Source of the DNA: Calothrix sp. NIES-4105
GTDB lineage: Bacteria > Cyanobacteriota > Cyanobacteriia > Cyanobacteriales > Nostocaceae
Assembly (NCBI RefSeq): GCF_002368415.1
Contig: NZ_AP018290.1
Coordinates: 4,105,614-4,169,613 of the forward strand
Direction of reading: 5' to 3'
Length of the DNA: 64,000 nt
Part shown: positions 8,508-17,691 of the stretch, one piece after another
Layout: every line of letters starts with the position of its first letter
Position numbering within the stretch: position 1 is the stretch's first letter
The notes under the pieces: model-generated
Seen by the model: the letters and a program-made list of their open reading frames with translations, nothing else
Databases searched by the model: none
What the model was told of the DNA's origin: nothing
Program-made: the position numbers and the translations under genes

Positions 8508-9504
8508 TAACCCCAAGGCTGACAAATCGTGAAGCCAAAGGCGCCGCAATACTTGCTGCTAAGGCATGGGGTAGAAATGCCAGTCCCGTTTGCAGTGCTG
8601 AATAACTTAGCACCTGCTGCATATACAGTGTTAGGATAAAGACCATTGAGGCAACTGCCGCACTTAGTAAAGCCCCGACTAAATTAGCTGCTGTGAGTGT
8701 CCGGTGGCGAAAAATTCCAAGGGGCACTAGGGGCGAAGACGATCGTGATTCAATCAATACAAATAGGCAGAGCAGCGCGATCGCTGCAACAAACGACAAG
8801 ATTGTTGAAGTTGCAACCCAGCCTGCTTCGGGAGCTTGTACTAGTGCATAGACCAATAGCACTAATCCGACTGTTACGGTGACAGCCCCTGCAAAATCAA
8901 TTTTTCTGTTTACAACTTGCTCTCGGCTCTCACTCAAAAACATGGGAGACAAGGCAGCGGTTGCTATGCCAATTGGCACGTTAACGAACATCACCCACCG
9001 CCAACTTAAACCATCCGTAAGAATGCCCCCTAGCAACACGCCTGCTGCAAAGCCTCCTGCTGCAACTGCACCCCAAATGCCTAATGCTCGATTCCTTTCT
9101 GAGCCTTCTCGAAACGTCGTTGTTAAAATTGATAAAGCCGCAGGAGAGACGATGGCGCCTCCTAACCCCTGAAAAGCTCTGGCAGTAATCAACACCCATT
9201 GGAACTGTGCTAATCCCCCAACGAGTGAGGCAAGGGCAAATAAACCTAGCCCAGCTATAAATACCCGACGGCGCCCAAGTAAATCTGCAGCTCGACCCCC
9301 CAGTAATAAAAAGCCCCCAAAGGTAAGGGCGTAGGCACTGACAATCCATTGTAGATTTTGCTGTGAAAAGCCAAGCTCTCGCTGCATCGCAGGCAGAGCT
9401 ACGTTGACAATGGAAAAATCTAGCACCACCATAAATTGTGCAGCGCACAGAAGCCCAAGGGCAAACCAACGTTGAAAACTAGGTTTAGGTTTAGAGTGAC
9501 TCAT
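8508..9504 (-). pseudogene. MFS (DHA2-type) exporter, 5' part, split by a TnpB element
   Basis: Starts MSHSKPKPSFQRWFALGLLC and includes 'VVLDFSIVNVALPAMQRELG' (motif D1 of 14-TMS DHA2 transporters), motif A 'GGRAADLLGRRRVF' and motif C-like 'GFAAGVLLGGILTDGLSWRW'. About ten membrane helices are encoded before the frame runs into element 2 and stops at 8494 ('VISSN'). The rest is at 6124-6576. The family exports drugs or metabolites by proton antiport. With the AraC gene upstream and the SDR gene downstream, it looks like a small export or detoxification unit now doubly inactivated. Confidence 0.85.
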
Positions 9505-9606
9505 TCAACATTCTTTACAGTTGAGGTTTTTGATTTTTCTCAGGGGTTTTCGGCATCTTCTTTACAAATATAGAAAAATTCCCCTTAGCCGTCTTGGACA
9601 TTCTTC

Positions 9607-10530
9607 TTATTTATTTAGGACGTTCTGATTGTGTAAAATTGCTTTCGGTGTCACACCCATTAGCCGCTTCATATGACGGGTGAAATGACTTTGGTCATAA
9701 AACCCTACATGGGTAGCAATCTCAGAAATCGAGAGCCGACCCTGAAGCAGCAACCGTTTAGCCCACTCAACCCGACATTGAATTATGTACTGATGAGGAG
9801 CAACACCTAGCCATTTCTGGAATTGAGCAACCAAGTGTGACGAACTTAGCCCTGCGATTTGCGCTAATTCAGTTAACGTTAGATTCTGTGCCAGGTTGTC
9901 ATGGATGTATTCAAGCACTTGTTGAAGGTGAGCATAAGAGACACTTGCCGTTGAGATTGGTGTAAGCTGCCTCAATGCTGAGTAGTGCCGCAGTAGATGG
10001 ATTGACAGCAAGTTAATTAGTGACTCAACATAAAGCTGACCCCCTAACCCTTTAGAATGAAGCTCTCCTAGAAGGGCAAGCCCAATTTGTTCAAGCTGAC
10101 TGTCCCGTATGGAAAAGTAGCTTAAAAGCTCAACTCGATTGCTATCTAAGCCACAGGCTTCACTTGCGTTCTTAAGCAAAAATGTCGGGTTGAGGCGTAG
10201 ATGAAGCACCTCAGAGGTTTTGTCCCAGCACCAATTACTAGGCTGACCCGCAGGAGTCAGGGAGATGTGCCCAGGAGTGACTCGCTTCTCATAAACTCGC
10301 CCATCCCGTTTCTGTATCAAATTTGTTCGATGCTTGAGGTGCAAGGTGATAATATGTTCTGAAACGGCGGGGACGACAATCTCGCTCGGTGGATGATGGC
10401 GTTGTTCGACAATAATACCATTCCAACCTTGCTGCTCGCTTGAAAGAACAGGTGAGATTGGAATTGCATCCGAAATATTGGTTGTTGCTAGAGAACCTGC
10501 AACTTGCGTCGCGATCTGTGGTAAAGACAC
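9607..10530 (-). CDS. AraC-family transcriptional regulator
   Basis: 307 residues. The C-terminal 100 residues hold two helix-turn-helix motifs: 'LTLTELAQIAGLSSSHLVAQ' and 'LSISEIATHVGFYDQSHFTR', the latter followed by the family signature 'HMKRLMGVTPKAI'. The N-terminal 190 residues are a cupin-like ligand-binding half ('VTPGHISLTPAGQPSNW'). It is 102 bp upstream of the broken MFS gene on the same strand and is the likely activator of the MFS-SDR unit; the ligand is unknown. The regulator itself appears intact although both presumed targets are disrupted. Confidence 0.88.
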   Translation of the reverse strand: MSLPQIATQVAGSLATTNISDAIPISPVLSSEQQGWNGIIVEQRHHPPSEIVVPAVSEHIITLHLKHRTNLIQKRDGRVYEKRVTPGHISLTPAGQPSNWCWDKTSEVLHLRLNPTFLLKNASEACGLDSNRVELLSYFSIRDSQLEQIGLALLGELHSKGLGGQLYVESLINLLSIHLLRHYSALRQLTPISTASVSYAHLQQVLEYIHDNLAQNLTLTELAQIAGLSSSHLVAQFQKWLGVAPHQYIIQCRVEWAKRLLLQGRLSISEIATHVGFYDQSHFTRHMKRLMGVTPKAILHNQNVLNK

Positions 10531-10767
10531 AATTTTCTCCTTCCTATTTCGGCGTTCTGCACTTAATTGATTAGGGATGCAACTTCGTCTTGAGCTATTT
10601 ACTGAACTAGTGGTTCATGTCATGAGTTTTTGCGGTATAGATATTTACCACTCCAGACGCAAAGTACACAGTGGAAGAGGAAGAGAGTAAGAGAATTGGC
10701 GCCAACTCTCCAGAATTAATCATACAAACTATTAGTTTCAGGCAGTAGCTTCGTTAGCAGCTTTGAT

Positions 10768-11679
10768 TCAGCTCGGTGTTTTTTGAAGATACTCTCGTAC
10801 TGTTAAGGGTTTGATGTTGGGGTAGCGGTCGTTCTGAATATTATCAAGTTTGCCTTTGCCCGACACCATTGTATACTCATATTGTTGAGGAACATACTCT
10901 ACTGGCGAACTAGCAGAGGGCTTTTTTGTTGCAATCCAAGCTTTTAATTCCTCTACACTGCCTAACGGCTTTTCTTCTAGCGTGTTGCCAGTTGCCTCTT
11001 CGTAAGCGGCTTTTAGCTGTTTGGCTGTTAGCACATCTCCCGCAACCTCTAAAGCCTTATTTGCTAGTTCGGGATCACTAACAGCTTCTGCCACATATTT
11101 GGCAGTATCGTCGGTAGTGGTAAAATCAAGTGGTGTTTCACCATCGCCCCAGTATTGAAATGTATTATGCTCTAAGTCAAACTGGGGCATATAGGGCGTG
11201 CCGACATTATCCATGAAAGCCCCGTTAAGAATTAAGGTATACTCCAAACCACTTTGCTGAAGATACTCAAACACTTGCTTTCGCATATCGAGATTATCGT
11301 TGTCGCCATAGTCCAGCTTACGATAATCTACCGAGTAGTCAGAGGGAATGAATCGCTTAACACCCTGCTGTTTAGCAGCATCAATCAAGTTTTTCTGCCC
11401 AGGTACGGTTACTTGATTGTTGCCTACCGCAGACACTACTACATCAACACCTTCACAAACTTGAAGCAGTGTTTCAGGATTCATTAAATCACCTTCAACA
11501 AGGCTTACACCCCTAGCTTTCATGTTGTCAATTTTTTCACGATTTTTTTCATCGCTATCACTCGACGAACGCACCATTGCCCGAACGTTTGTTGTCCCTT
11601 TATCAAGCAGGGCAGTAATGATTTTCGTGCCGAGCATTCCAGTAGACCCGACAACTAGAACAGTAGGTTTGGTATCCAT
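10768..11679 (-). CDS. NmrA-like NAD(P)-binding protein (isoflavone-reductase-like)
   Basis: The start at 11679 (MDTKPTVLVVGSTGMLG) was chosen because the open frame upstream of it (to 11757) has no family similarity. The N-terminal GxxGxxG of an atypical SDR is 'VVGSTGMLG', followed by 'GVSLVEGDLMNPETLLQVCE' and 'VKRFIPSDYSVDY', typical of NmrA/isoflavone-reductase-like proteins that bind NAD(P) as reductases or redox sensors. About 303 residues, full length. The same-strand neighbour at 11822-12835 is another NAD(P)H-dependent oxidoreductase, so the two may be co-transcribed. Substrate unknown. Confidence 0.8.
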   Translation of the reverse strand: MDTKPTVLVVGSTGMLGTKIITALLDKGTTNVRAMVRSSSDSDEKNREKIDNMKARGVSLVEGDLMNPETLLQVCEGVDVVVSAVGNNQVTVPGQKNLIDAAKQQGVKRFIPSDYSVDYRKLDYGDNDNLDMRKQVFEYLQQSGLEYTLILNGAFMDNVGTPYMPQFDLEHNTFQYWGDGETPLDFTTTDDTAKYVAEAVSDPELANKALEVAGDVLTAKQLKAAYEEATGNTLEEKPLGSVEELKAWIATKKPSASSPVEYVPQQYEYTMVSGKGKLDNIQNDRYPNIKPLTVREYLQKTPS

Positions 11680-11821
11680 AGATTTTTCTTGGGTTTTGAT
11701 TGAGTTTAACGGGTGCAAGAAGTTATTAATAAGACTAAATAATTTTAGCTTGGTCAATAACAGTTAATAGTCTTTTAAAAAATAGAAAGTGGCGCCTACC
11801 CCTGAAGAATTGCTTTTAGCA

Positions 11822-12835
11822 TTAAACGGTGACAACAATCTTTCCGTTGTGCTGATTTGATTCCATATAGCGATGAGCTTCAACAATTTCATCTAGCCCG
11901 AAGGTTCGGTCAATTATGGGTTTTAGTTGTCTGGATGCCAAACCTTGATAGATATATTTGGTACCTCTATCGACTGCTTCCTCATTACGTGCAAAGCCTA
12001 ATTCATTATTGCCAGTAAACTCGAAGACCGCATAAATAGCTATTCTCAAGGTTTTTGTAATTGCGGTTAACACTGGCAAAATTGCGGGCTTTGTAGACAA
12101 GATGCCATAAATAACGATGGTTGCTCTGGGAGCAGTAATCTCTACTAGTTGTGCAAGCGTATCTCCGGCAATGGGGTCGTAAACTAGTTCTACACCTCGT
12201 CCTTGAGTAATTTCTTTAACTCGTGCAACTAGGTCTTCGTCGTTAGTGACAATTACATGGTCAGCACCAGCATCAATTAAGTTCTGACGTTTAGCTTGGG
12301 TTCTAGTTGTCGCAATTGTAACGGCGCCCATCATTTTTGCTAGTTGAATTGCTGCATAACCAGTACTGCTAGACGCTGCGGTAATTAAAACGTGCTGATT
12401 CGGTTGCAATTTTCCAATGTCAACAAAGGCGAAATACGTAGTTAAATATTGTATCCAAATTGTAGAGGCTTCAATTGGTGAGATATTTTCTGGATAGGCA
12501 AAGGCGCCATTCGCTGGAACAATTGCGCTTTCTCCGTAAACGTTGTACTCGCGCATTGAGAAGAAAGGTCCTGTGCTAACGCGGTCACCAACTTTTAAAT
12601 TAGTAACACCTTCTCCAACTGCCTCTACAGTACCAGCAGCTTCGTATCCAAGTGACGAAGGAAGGTTTGGTTGTTCAACATAATTACCTTCGCGGAATAA
12701 AACCTCGGCACGATTTAAACCAATTGCCTCAACTTTTAAACGAATTTCACCTTTACCTGGTTCGCACGCAGGCATTTCTTCTAATTTAAGGACATTTGCA
12801 TCACCAAGTTCGTGGAAGCGGACGACTTTAACCAT
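11822..12835 (-). CDS. Zinc-independent MDR-family quinone oxidoreductase-like protein
   Basis: 337 residues of the medium-chain dehydrogenase superfamily. The GroES-like half has 'GLNRAEVLFREGNY' and 'GYEAAGTVEAVGEGVTNLKVGDRV'. The Rossmann half has 'VLITAASSSTGYAAIQLAKMMGA' and ends 'IVEAHRYMESNQHNGKIVVTV'. Zinc-ligand cysteines of classical alcohol dehydrogenases are not evident, so a QOR-like NADPH:quinone or enone reductase is the best guess. Its start lies 74 bp from the end of the aldehyde-oxidoreductase operon (12910), so it may be that operon's last gene. Confidence 0.85.
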   Translation of the reverse strand: MVKVVRFHELGDANVLKLEEMPACEPGKGEIRLKVEAIGLNRAEVLFREGNYVEQPNLPSSLGYEAAGTVEAVGEGVTNLKVGDRVSTGPFFSMREYNVYGESAIVPANGAFAYPENISPIEASTIWIQYLTTYFAFVDIGKLQPNQHVLITAASSSTGYAAIQLAKMMGAVTIATTRTQAKRQNLIDAGADHVIVTNDEDLVARVKEITQGRGVELVYDPIAGDTLAQLVEITAPRATIVIYGILSTKPAILPVLTAITKTLRIAIYAVFEFTGNNELGFARNEEAVDRGTKYIYQGLASRQLKPIIDRTFGLDEIVEAHRYMESNQHNGKIVVTV

Positions 12836-12909
12836 TTGAATACCTCTGTTGTTAATTGGTGTAGGATTTGATGCTTGTAGTAAGCGCGCTAAAGCGCTAC
12901 TACGAACGA

Positions 12910-15129
12910 TTACAACAATTTATCGGGTGTAATTGGTAAATCGCGGATTCGTTTACCTGTAGCATGATATACAGCGTTTGCAACTGCTGCAGCTACTCCT
13001 GTAATACCAATTTCGCCGATACCTTTGGCGCCAATACCGTTAATATGAGGGTCAATTTCATCAACAAAGTACGGCTCGATAGCAGGGATATCAGCGTTTA
13101 CAGGAACATGATACTCACCTAAATTCGCGTTGATGATACGTCCTGTACGCGCGTCGGTAATAGTTTCTTCATGAAGTGCCATTCCTATACCCATTGTGAC
13201 ACCACCGATAATTTGCGAGCGTGCAGTTTTGGCATTAATTACTTTACCGACTCCATAAGCTCCGATAAAACGAGTTACCCGTACTTCGCCTGTATCCGGG
13301 TCAACTCTAACTTCGGCAAACTGGGCGCCGAATGAGTGCGAAGAATGAGGCTTATTCTCGCTATCAAACTTGGCATCGAAGCTTTCTTCGATATGCGGGA
13401 GATTTTGTCGCTTCAGTATATCTGCGTAAGTTTCACTTTTATTTGCTTTACTTTTAACAAATATCTGCCCGTCCTCAAAAGCAATATCGGTTTCTGGAAC
13501 GTTGTAAAGAGGTGATTTAGAATCAGCACGTGCTAGTTCCAATAACTTAGCTTGTGCTACTTTTACCGCTCCATGTACAGCAGTTCCAACACTTCCCATT
13601 GTTGCCGAACCACCGGAAACAGGCGCCTTTGGTAAAGCAGTATCTCCCAATTCAAACCGCACTCGCTCAAAGGGTACTCCTAGCACATCAGCAGCAACTT
13701 GTGCCATCGCGGTTGCTGTACCTGTACCCATTTCTTGAGAACCGCTTTGCACTACGACACTACCATCTTGAAGAATACGCACTTTGGCAGTGGCGCCGAA
13801 TAAATAAACAGGGTATGTTGCGGTTGCCATCCCCATACCTATTAAATAGCGTCCATCTCGCATTGAACGCGGTTGGGGATTACGTCGCGACCAACCAATC
13901 TTTTCGGCTGCAACGCGGTAACATTCTTTTAAAGATTTACTCGACCAAGGACGGTTGTGATCAGGGTCAGTTTCGGCGTAATTTCGTAATCGTAACTCAA
14001 TTGGGTCAAGTTTGAGTGCATACGCCATTTCATCCATTGCCGACTCTAGCGCAAAAGTACCAGGAGTTTCACCAGGCGCCCGCATAAAAGTAGGCGTACC
14101 TTTGTTAAGTTTTACAAGGCGTTGTGATGCTTGCATGTTTGGCGTAGCATACAGCATATGCGTGATAACCGTGAACGGTTCGACAAATTCATCAAAAGTC
14201 GAAGTATGGGAAGTACCTGTATGCTGAATTGCTGTTAAACGACCATCGCGTGTTGCTCCCAGCGCTACTTTCTGCTCGGTTTCTGCACGATGTCCAACGG
14301 TCGTAAACATTTGCTGACGAGTTAGTACCAACTTCACCGGGCGCCCAACTTTTTGAGCCGCAATCGCTGCAATTGTAACATGAGGCCAAACTGAACCTTT
14401 ACAACCAAAGGCGCCACCAATAAACTGACATACAACTCGAACATTATCTTCAGGAATAGCAAACGTTGTTGCTAACGCTTGCCGTGTACCAAAGTTATAC
14501 TGTGTCGCATCGTAAACAGTTAAACGGTTGCCTTGCCACACCGCAGTAGTAGCGTGTGTCTCCATCGGGTTGTGATGTTCTTCTGGTGTTCTATAAGTTT
14601 GCTCTACCCGTACTTGAGCTTGCGCTAACCCTTGATTTGGGTTTCCACGCACTACATCAGGCGGTTTTTCTGAGATTTTCCCCTTCGGCACAACTGCCTT
14701 ATTTCGCTCCCGTGCCATTTCAGTTAGGGGTCGTTGCGCTTCATACTCAACACGCACTAGTGTAGCGGCATGTTTAGCGTGTTCTAAAGTATCAGCAATT
14801 ACAACACCAATATGCTGACCGCTGTGATGGATTTCTGCATTTTGCAGCGGCAAACGGTTTTCAGCAGCAGGACCATTGGCTGAGAAGGTGGGTACTGGTT
14901 TAAGTTTTGGAGCGTTTTTATAAGTGATAATACTAATGACACCAGGTAATTTTTCAGCCGTGCTGGTGTCAATATTTTTAATTCGCCCTCTCGCGATGGT
15001 GCTGCTGATAATCACTGCATGAGTGATATTTTCTAAGGGAATTTCTGCTGAATAGCGAGCGGCGCCTGTTACCTTCAAACGTCCATCTACTCTATCAATA
15101 GGTTTGCCAACAGCTTTGTTTGTATTCAT
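12910..15129 (-). CDS. Aldehyde oxidoreductase, molybdopterin-binding large subunit (PaoC-type)
   Basis: Start set at 15129 (MNTNKAVGKPIDRVDGRLKV): the in-frame extension to 15210 is just translated heptamer repeat. The 739-residue protein has the xanthine-oxidase-family order: an N-terminal a/b hammerhead ('RVDGRLKVTGAARYSAEI') and molybdopterin-binding motifs such as 'FIGGAFGCKG', 'MRAPGETPGTFALES' and 'QSGSQEMGTGTATAMAQVAA'. The catalytic Glu lies in the C-terminal 'GAKGIGEIGITG'. It oxidises aldehydes or heterocycles at a Mo cofactor and passes electrons to the Fe-S and FAD subunits encoded upstream. It is co-directional with these and separated from the FAD subunit gene by heptamer repeats. 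Substrate unknown. Confidence 0.88.
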   Translation of the reverse strand: MNTNKAVGKPIDRVDGRLKVTGAARYSAEIPLENITHAVIISSTIARGRIKNIDTSTAEKLPGVISIITYKNAPKLKPVPTFSANGPAAENRLPLQNAEIHHSGQHIGVVIADTLEHAKHAATLVRVEYEAQRPLTEMARERNKAVVPKGKISEKPPDVVRGNPNQGLAQAQVRVEQTYRTPEEHHNPMETHATTAVWQGNRLTVYDATQYNFGTRQALATTFAIPEDNVRVVCQFIGGAFGCKGSVWPHVTIAAIAAQKVGRPVKLVLTRQQMFTTVGHRAETEQKVALGATRDGRLTAIQHTGTSHTSTFDEFVEPFTVITHMLYATPNMQASQRLVKLNKGTPTFMRAPGETPGTFALESAMDEMAYALKLDPIELRLRNYAETDPDHNRPWSSKSLKECYRVAAEKIGWSRRNPQPRSMRDGRYLIGMGMATATYPVYLFGATAKVRILQDGSVVVQSGSQEMGTGTATAMAQVAADVLGVPFERVRFELGDTALPKAPVSGGSATMGSVGTAVHGAVKVAQAKLLELARADSKSPLYNVPETDIAFEDGQIFVKSKANKSETYADILKRQNLPHIEESFDAKFDSENKPHSSHSFGAQFAEVRVDPDTGEVRVTRFIGAYGVGKVINAKTARSQIIGGVTMGIGMALHEETITDARTGRIINANLGEYHVPVNADIPAIEPYFVDEIDPHINGIGAKGIGEIGITGVAAAVANAVYHATGKRIRDLPITPDKLL

Positions 15130-15133
15130 AAAT

Positions 15134-15188
15134 AGTGCTGAGTGATGAGTGCTGAGTGCTGAGTGTAGAGACGTGATATATCGCGTCT
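15134..15188. repeat. AGTGCTG heptamer array plus a degenerate dispersed palindrome between the FAD and Mo subunit genes
   Basis: 15134-15165 consists of four tandem AGTGCTG units (one with an A substitution) plus a partial unit. 15169-15188 (AGACGTGATATATCGCGTCT) is an imperfect copy of the GAGACGCGAT-type palindrome also present at 18074, 31023 and 50104. Both lie in the roughly 60 bp between the stop of the FAD subunit gene and the ATG of the Mo subunit gene, right where the ribosome binding site should be. Heptamer short tandem repeats are typical of filamentous cyanobacteria. Confidence 0.85.
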
Positions 15189-16180
15189 TATGCGGTTTCA
15201 CCAGATGCAATAGTCAGCGCGCGCACAATTGCCCGTTTGACCATCTCTACCTTAAAAGCATTGTGCTTTTGTGGCTGGGCGCCGCGAATTGTTGCTTCTG
15301 CTGCTCGTAAAAAAGTTTGCTGGTTTGGCTTTGCTCCTATTAAAATCTTCTCAGCTTCAGTTGCTCGCCAAGGTTTGTGTGCTACTCCACCTAATGCTAC
15401 CCGCGCGCCTCGAATTGTGTCACCATTCATATCTAAAGCTACAGCAGATGAAACGAGCGCAAATGCATAAGATGCTCTATCGCGTATTTTCAGGTAATGC
15501 GAGCGCGGTGCAAATACTGCTTCGGAGGCAGGTAATTCAATGGCTGTAATTAACTCATCGCGTCGCAAGTTAGTATCTATTTGCGGTGTATTACCTGGTA
15601 GCCGATGAAAATCTGCAAATGGTATTGTTCTAGAACCATTAGGACTGGAAACTACCACTACTGCGTCTAATGCAGTTAGTGCAACACACATATCTGATGG
15701 GTGAGTTGCGATACATTGAGGGCTTGTACCAAAGATAGCGTGGATGCGATTATAACCTTCTATCGCTGCACAACCTGAACCTGGCTCGCGCTTGTTGCAT
15801 GGCATTGTGGTGTCGGTAAAGTAGTAACAGCGTGTACGTTGTAACAAATTACCGCCATTCGTTGCTTTATTCCGTAGTTGTGGACTGGCGCCTGCGAGAA
15901 TAGCTTGCGACACAAGAGGAAAACGTTGACGAACTAGAGGGTTATTTGCAGTATCACTGTTACGTGCCAAGGCGCCCAAACGTACACCACCATTAACTTC
16001 ATCTATACGTGCCAATTCTAAACGAGAAATGTCAACCAAACGGTCAGGCTGCTCGACCGAGTCCTTCATTAAATCAATTAAGTTAGTACCACCTGCAATA
16101 AATTTAGCTCTTTGCTCGGCAGTAATAGTTTGAATAGCGGCGCCAGTATCTGTCGCGCGAGTGTAGGCAAATGGTTTCAT
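15188..16180 (-). CDS. Aldehyde oxidoreductase, FAD-binding subunit with extra Fe-S cysteines (PaoB-type)
   Basis: 330 residues. The FAD pyrophosphate-binding segment is 'FIAGGTNLIDLMK', followed by 'ASPQLRNKATNGGNLLQRTRC'. Then come the cysteines of the PaoB subgroup: 'RTRCYYF', 'PCNKREPGSGC' and 'SPQCIATHPSDMC', which in E. coli PaoB ligate an additional [4Fe-4S] cluster. The protein carries electrons between the [2Fe-2S] subunit, FAD and an acceptor. The gene sits between those for the small and large subunits in the same order as paoABC. Confidence 0.87.
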   Translation of the reverse strand: MKPFAYTRATDTGAAIQTITAEQRAKFIAGGTNLIDLMKDSVEQPDRLVDISRLELARIDEVNGGVRLGALARNSDTANNPLVRQRFPLVSQAILAGASPQLRNKATNGGNLLQRTRCYYFTDTTMPCNKREPGSGCAAIEGYNRIHAIFGTSPQCIATHPSDMCVALTALDAVVVVSSPNGSRTIPFADFHRLPGNTPQIDTNLRRDELITAIELPASEAVFAPRSHYLKIRDRASYAFALVSSAVALDMNGDTIRGARVALGGVAHKPWRATEAEKILIGAKPNQQTFLRAAEATIRGAQPQKHNAFKVEMVKRAIVRALTIASGETA

Positions 16181-16186
16181 AAATAC

Positions 16187-16233
16187 AGTGCTGAGTGTTG
16201 AGTGCTGAGTGCTGAGTATTGAGTGCTGAGTGC
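16187..16233. repeat. AGTGCTG heptamer array upstream of the FAD subunit gene
   Basis: Six consecutive 7-base units (AGTGCTG, with AGTGTTG and AGTATTG variants) plus a partial seventh, ending 6 bp before the ATG of the FAD subunit gene (16180). This is the same unit as the array at 15134. With no ordinary ribosome binding site visible between array and ATG, the repeat number could affect translation. Simple short-tandem-repeat expansion is the null explanation. Confidence 0.9.
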
Positions 16234-16308
16234 AATAAGTTAAAATCTAAAATCTATTCATTGTCGTTAACGAAGTTATCCCGAAGGGTAGACAAATCTA
16301 AAATTTTA

Positions 16309-16965
16309 TTAGGCTTGGCTGCTGGCTTCGCGTACTGCTGCGACAATACCGGGGTAGGCACCGCAGCGACAAATATTTCCACTCATGCGCTCACGTATTT
16401 CTGCGTCTGTTAGCTCAACTTGACCGTCTTGCTTGATATTAGGAGTTACCGTACTTTTTGTACCTGCTTTGACTTCGCTTATTAATGCTACCGCAGAGCA
16501 AATTTGTCCAGATGTACAATAACCACATTGAAAACCATCGTGCTTGATAAATGCTGCTTGCACTGGATGCAGTTCTTCACCTAGAGCTAAACCTTCGATT
16601 GTTGTTATCTCATCACCATCGTGCATACAGGCTAAAGTCAAACACGAGTTAATTCTTCGCCCCCCTACTAATATAGTACAGGCGCCGCATTGTCCGTGGT
16701 CACAACCCTTCTTCGTACCTGTAAAACCTATATATTCCCGTAGAGCATCGAGTAAAGTTACACGCGGTTCCATCTTTAAAGCTTGTTCCTTACCATTTAC
16801 CCGCAGTGTTACGTTAATAACTTCAGAAACCGAAGGTGCCGCTTTATAACTCGGAGTCGGAGGTTTCTGTGCTATAACTGTTTCAGTAAATTTACTCAAT
16901 GCTGCTGTTACAGTGGTAACAACAACTAATTGTCCAAAACGTCGGCGTTGTAACCGGATTCTCAT
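16309..16965 (-). CDS. Aldehyde oxidoreductase, [2Fe-2S] small subunit with Tat-like signal (PaoA-type)
   Basis: 218 residues. The N-terminus 'QRRRFGQLVVVTTVTAALSK' looks like a twin-arginine signal (Arg-Arg-x-Phe followed by a hydrophobic stretch), which fits export of the folded cofactor-loaded complex, as for E. coli PaoA. The plant-type cluster motif is 'GCDHGQCGACTILV' with a further Cys in 'INSCLTLAC'. The second, alpha-helical [2Fe-2S] domain has 'GFQCGYCTSGQICSA' and 'SGNICRCGAYPGIV'. It is the first gene of the operon; the FAD and Mo subunit genes follow on the same strand. Confidence 0.9.
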   Translation of the reverse strand: MRIRLQRRRFGQLVVVTTVTAALSKFTETVIAQKPPTPSYKAAPSVSEVINVTLRVNGKEQALKMEPRVTLLDALREYIGFTGTKKGCDHGQCGACTILVGGRRINSCLTLACMHDGDEITTIEGLALGEELHPVQAAFIKHDGFQCGYCTSGQICSAVALISEVKAGTKSTVTPNIKQDGQVELTDAEIRERMSGNICRCGAYPGIVAAVREASSQA

Positions 16966-17278
16966 GGGTTTGCTATTTTGTTTAAATTACTATATTCTTC
17001 TGCTTGTAATAAACCATATATCGCTTAACATAAGCATTGCTTATTACGAACTGTAAAGCAGTAAAAAATCGTAGACTATTGAGAATTTGCCTTTTCTCCT
17101 ATCAAATACTAAAATCTACTTTACCTTAATTATTAAACTTAAGTGTCAAGCATATAACATCATCTATCTTTAGTTAGACAAAGCTAGATTACACGTTTTG
17201 GTGAATACCTATCGTAAGTATGATTCCAATTCAACACAGATTTTAGTATGGCAGTCCTAAGAGACTTCCAAAATTTAA
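16966..17278. other. AT-rich intergenic region upstream of the aldehyde oxidoreductase operon
   Basis: About 310 bp of AT-rich sequence. It must hold the promoter of the operon that starts at 16965, but no operator or RNA structure was recognised with confidence. No open frame of note was seen on either strand. Confidence 0.5.
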
Positions 17279-17356
17279 TTAACCCAACGTTTTTGTCGTT
17301 CAAGAGGTTATGAACCAGTTGCAATTTTTACACCAGAGGAACTTTTGGAAACTTAA
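17279..17356 (+). pseudogene. Possible C-terminal remnant of a toxin-like (PIN?) protein
   Basis: A short frame without a start reads 'QRFCRSRGYEPVAIFTPEEL' then 'LET' and a stop. A '...I.TPEEL(L)' ending is common at the C-terminus of PIN-domain proteins, and the next gene, 5 bp downstream, is a small antitoxin-like protein. Stops precede it in the same frame, so it is at best a relic. The assignment is weak. Confidence 0.25.
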
Positions 17357-17360
17357 ACTA

Positions 17361-17483
17361 ATGAAAGAAGACCCAATTATAGAAGAGATAAGACAAGTGC
17401 GAGAAGCCCATGCTGCTAAATTTAATTACGACTTATGCGCTATTTATAAAGATATAAAAGAGAATGAGAAAAAAGTAAAATAA
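17361..17483 (+). CDS. Small conserved-type hypothetical protein, 40 aa (antitoxin-like)
   Basis: The ATG at 17361 encodes MKEDPIIEEIRQVREAHAAK followed by FNYDLCAIYKDIKENEKKVK and a stop. Short, highly charged proteins with an 'EIRxxRE.HA..FN.DL.AI..D' pattern are frequent in cyanobacteria, often next to PIN-domain or other toxin genes. Here the preceding reading frame looks like a toxin C-terminus relic. An in-frame ATG at 17310 exists but the sequence between the two lacks the family pattern. No function can be assigned. Confidence 0.6.
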   Translation: MKEDPIIEEIRQVREAHAAKFNYDLCAIYKDIKENEKKVK

Positions 17484-17691
17484 CTTATGTTTCTTATCCT
17501 CCCAAACTTATTAAAACTAATGATAAAAATAAAAATTAGGGAGGACTGTACGTAAAAGCTATTACAATTCACAATAGAATGAAAAATTAAAATGCTTTCA
17601 CGCACTATACAGTCTTATAGCCACGTTTTAATTTTTTAAATGTGTCACGCATCTACGGCTTTATATGACAACTGTGTAAGTCTTATAACTA

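Noticed and set aside
8981-9469. 162-codon minus-strand frame overlapping the MFS exporter
   Set aside because: Shadow of the MFS gene in another frame; Cys/Ser/Arg-rich, no membrane pattern or motif.
13554-14015. 153-codon plus-strand frame within the Mo subunit gene
   Set aside because: Antisense shadow of a well-supported gene; no family pattern.
15127-15210. N-terminal extension of the Mo subunit to 15210
   Set aside because: It is the translated heptamer array (LHSALSTHHSAL); Met at 15129 fits the family start.
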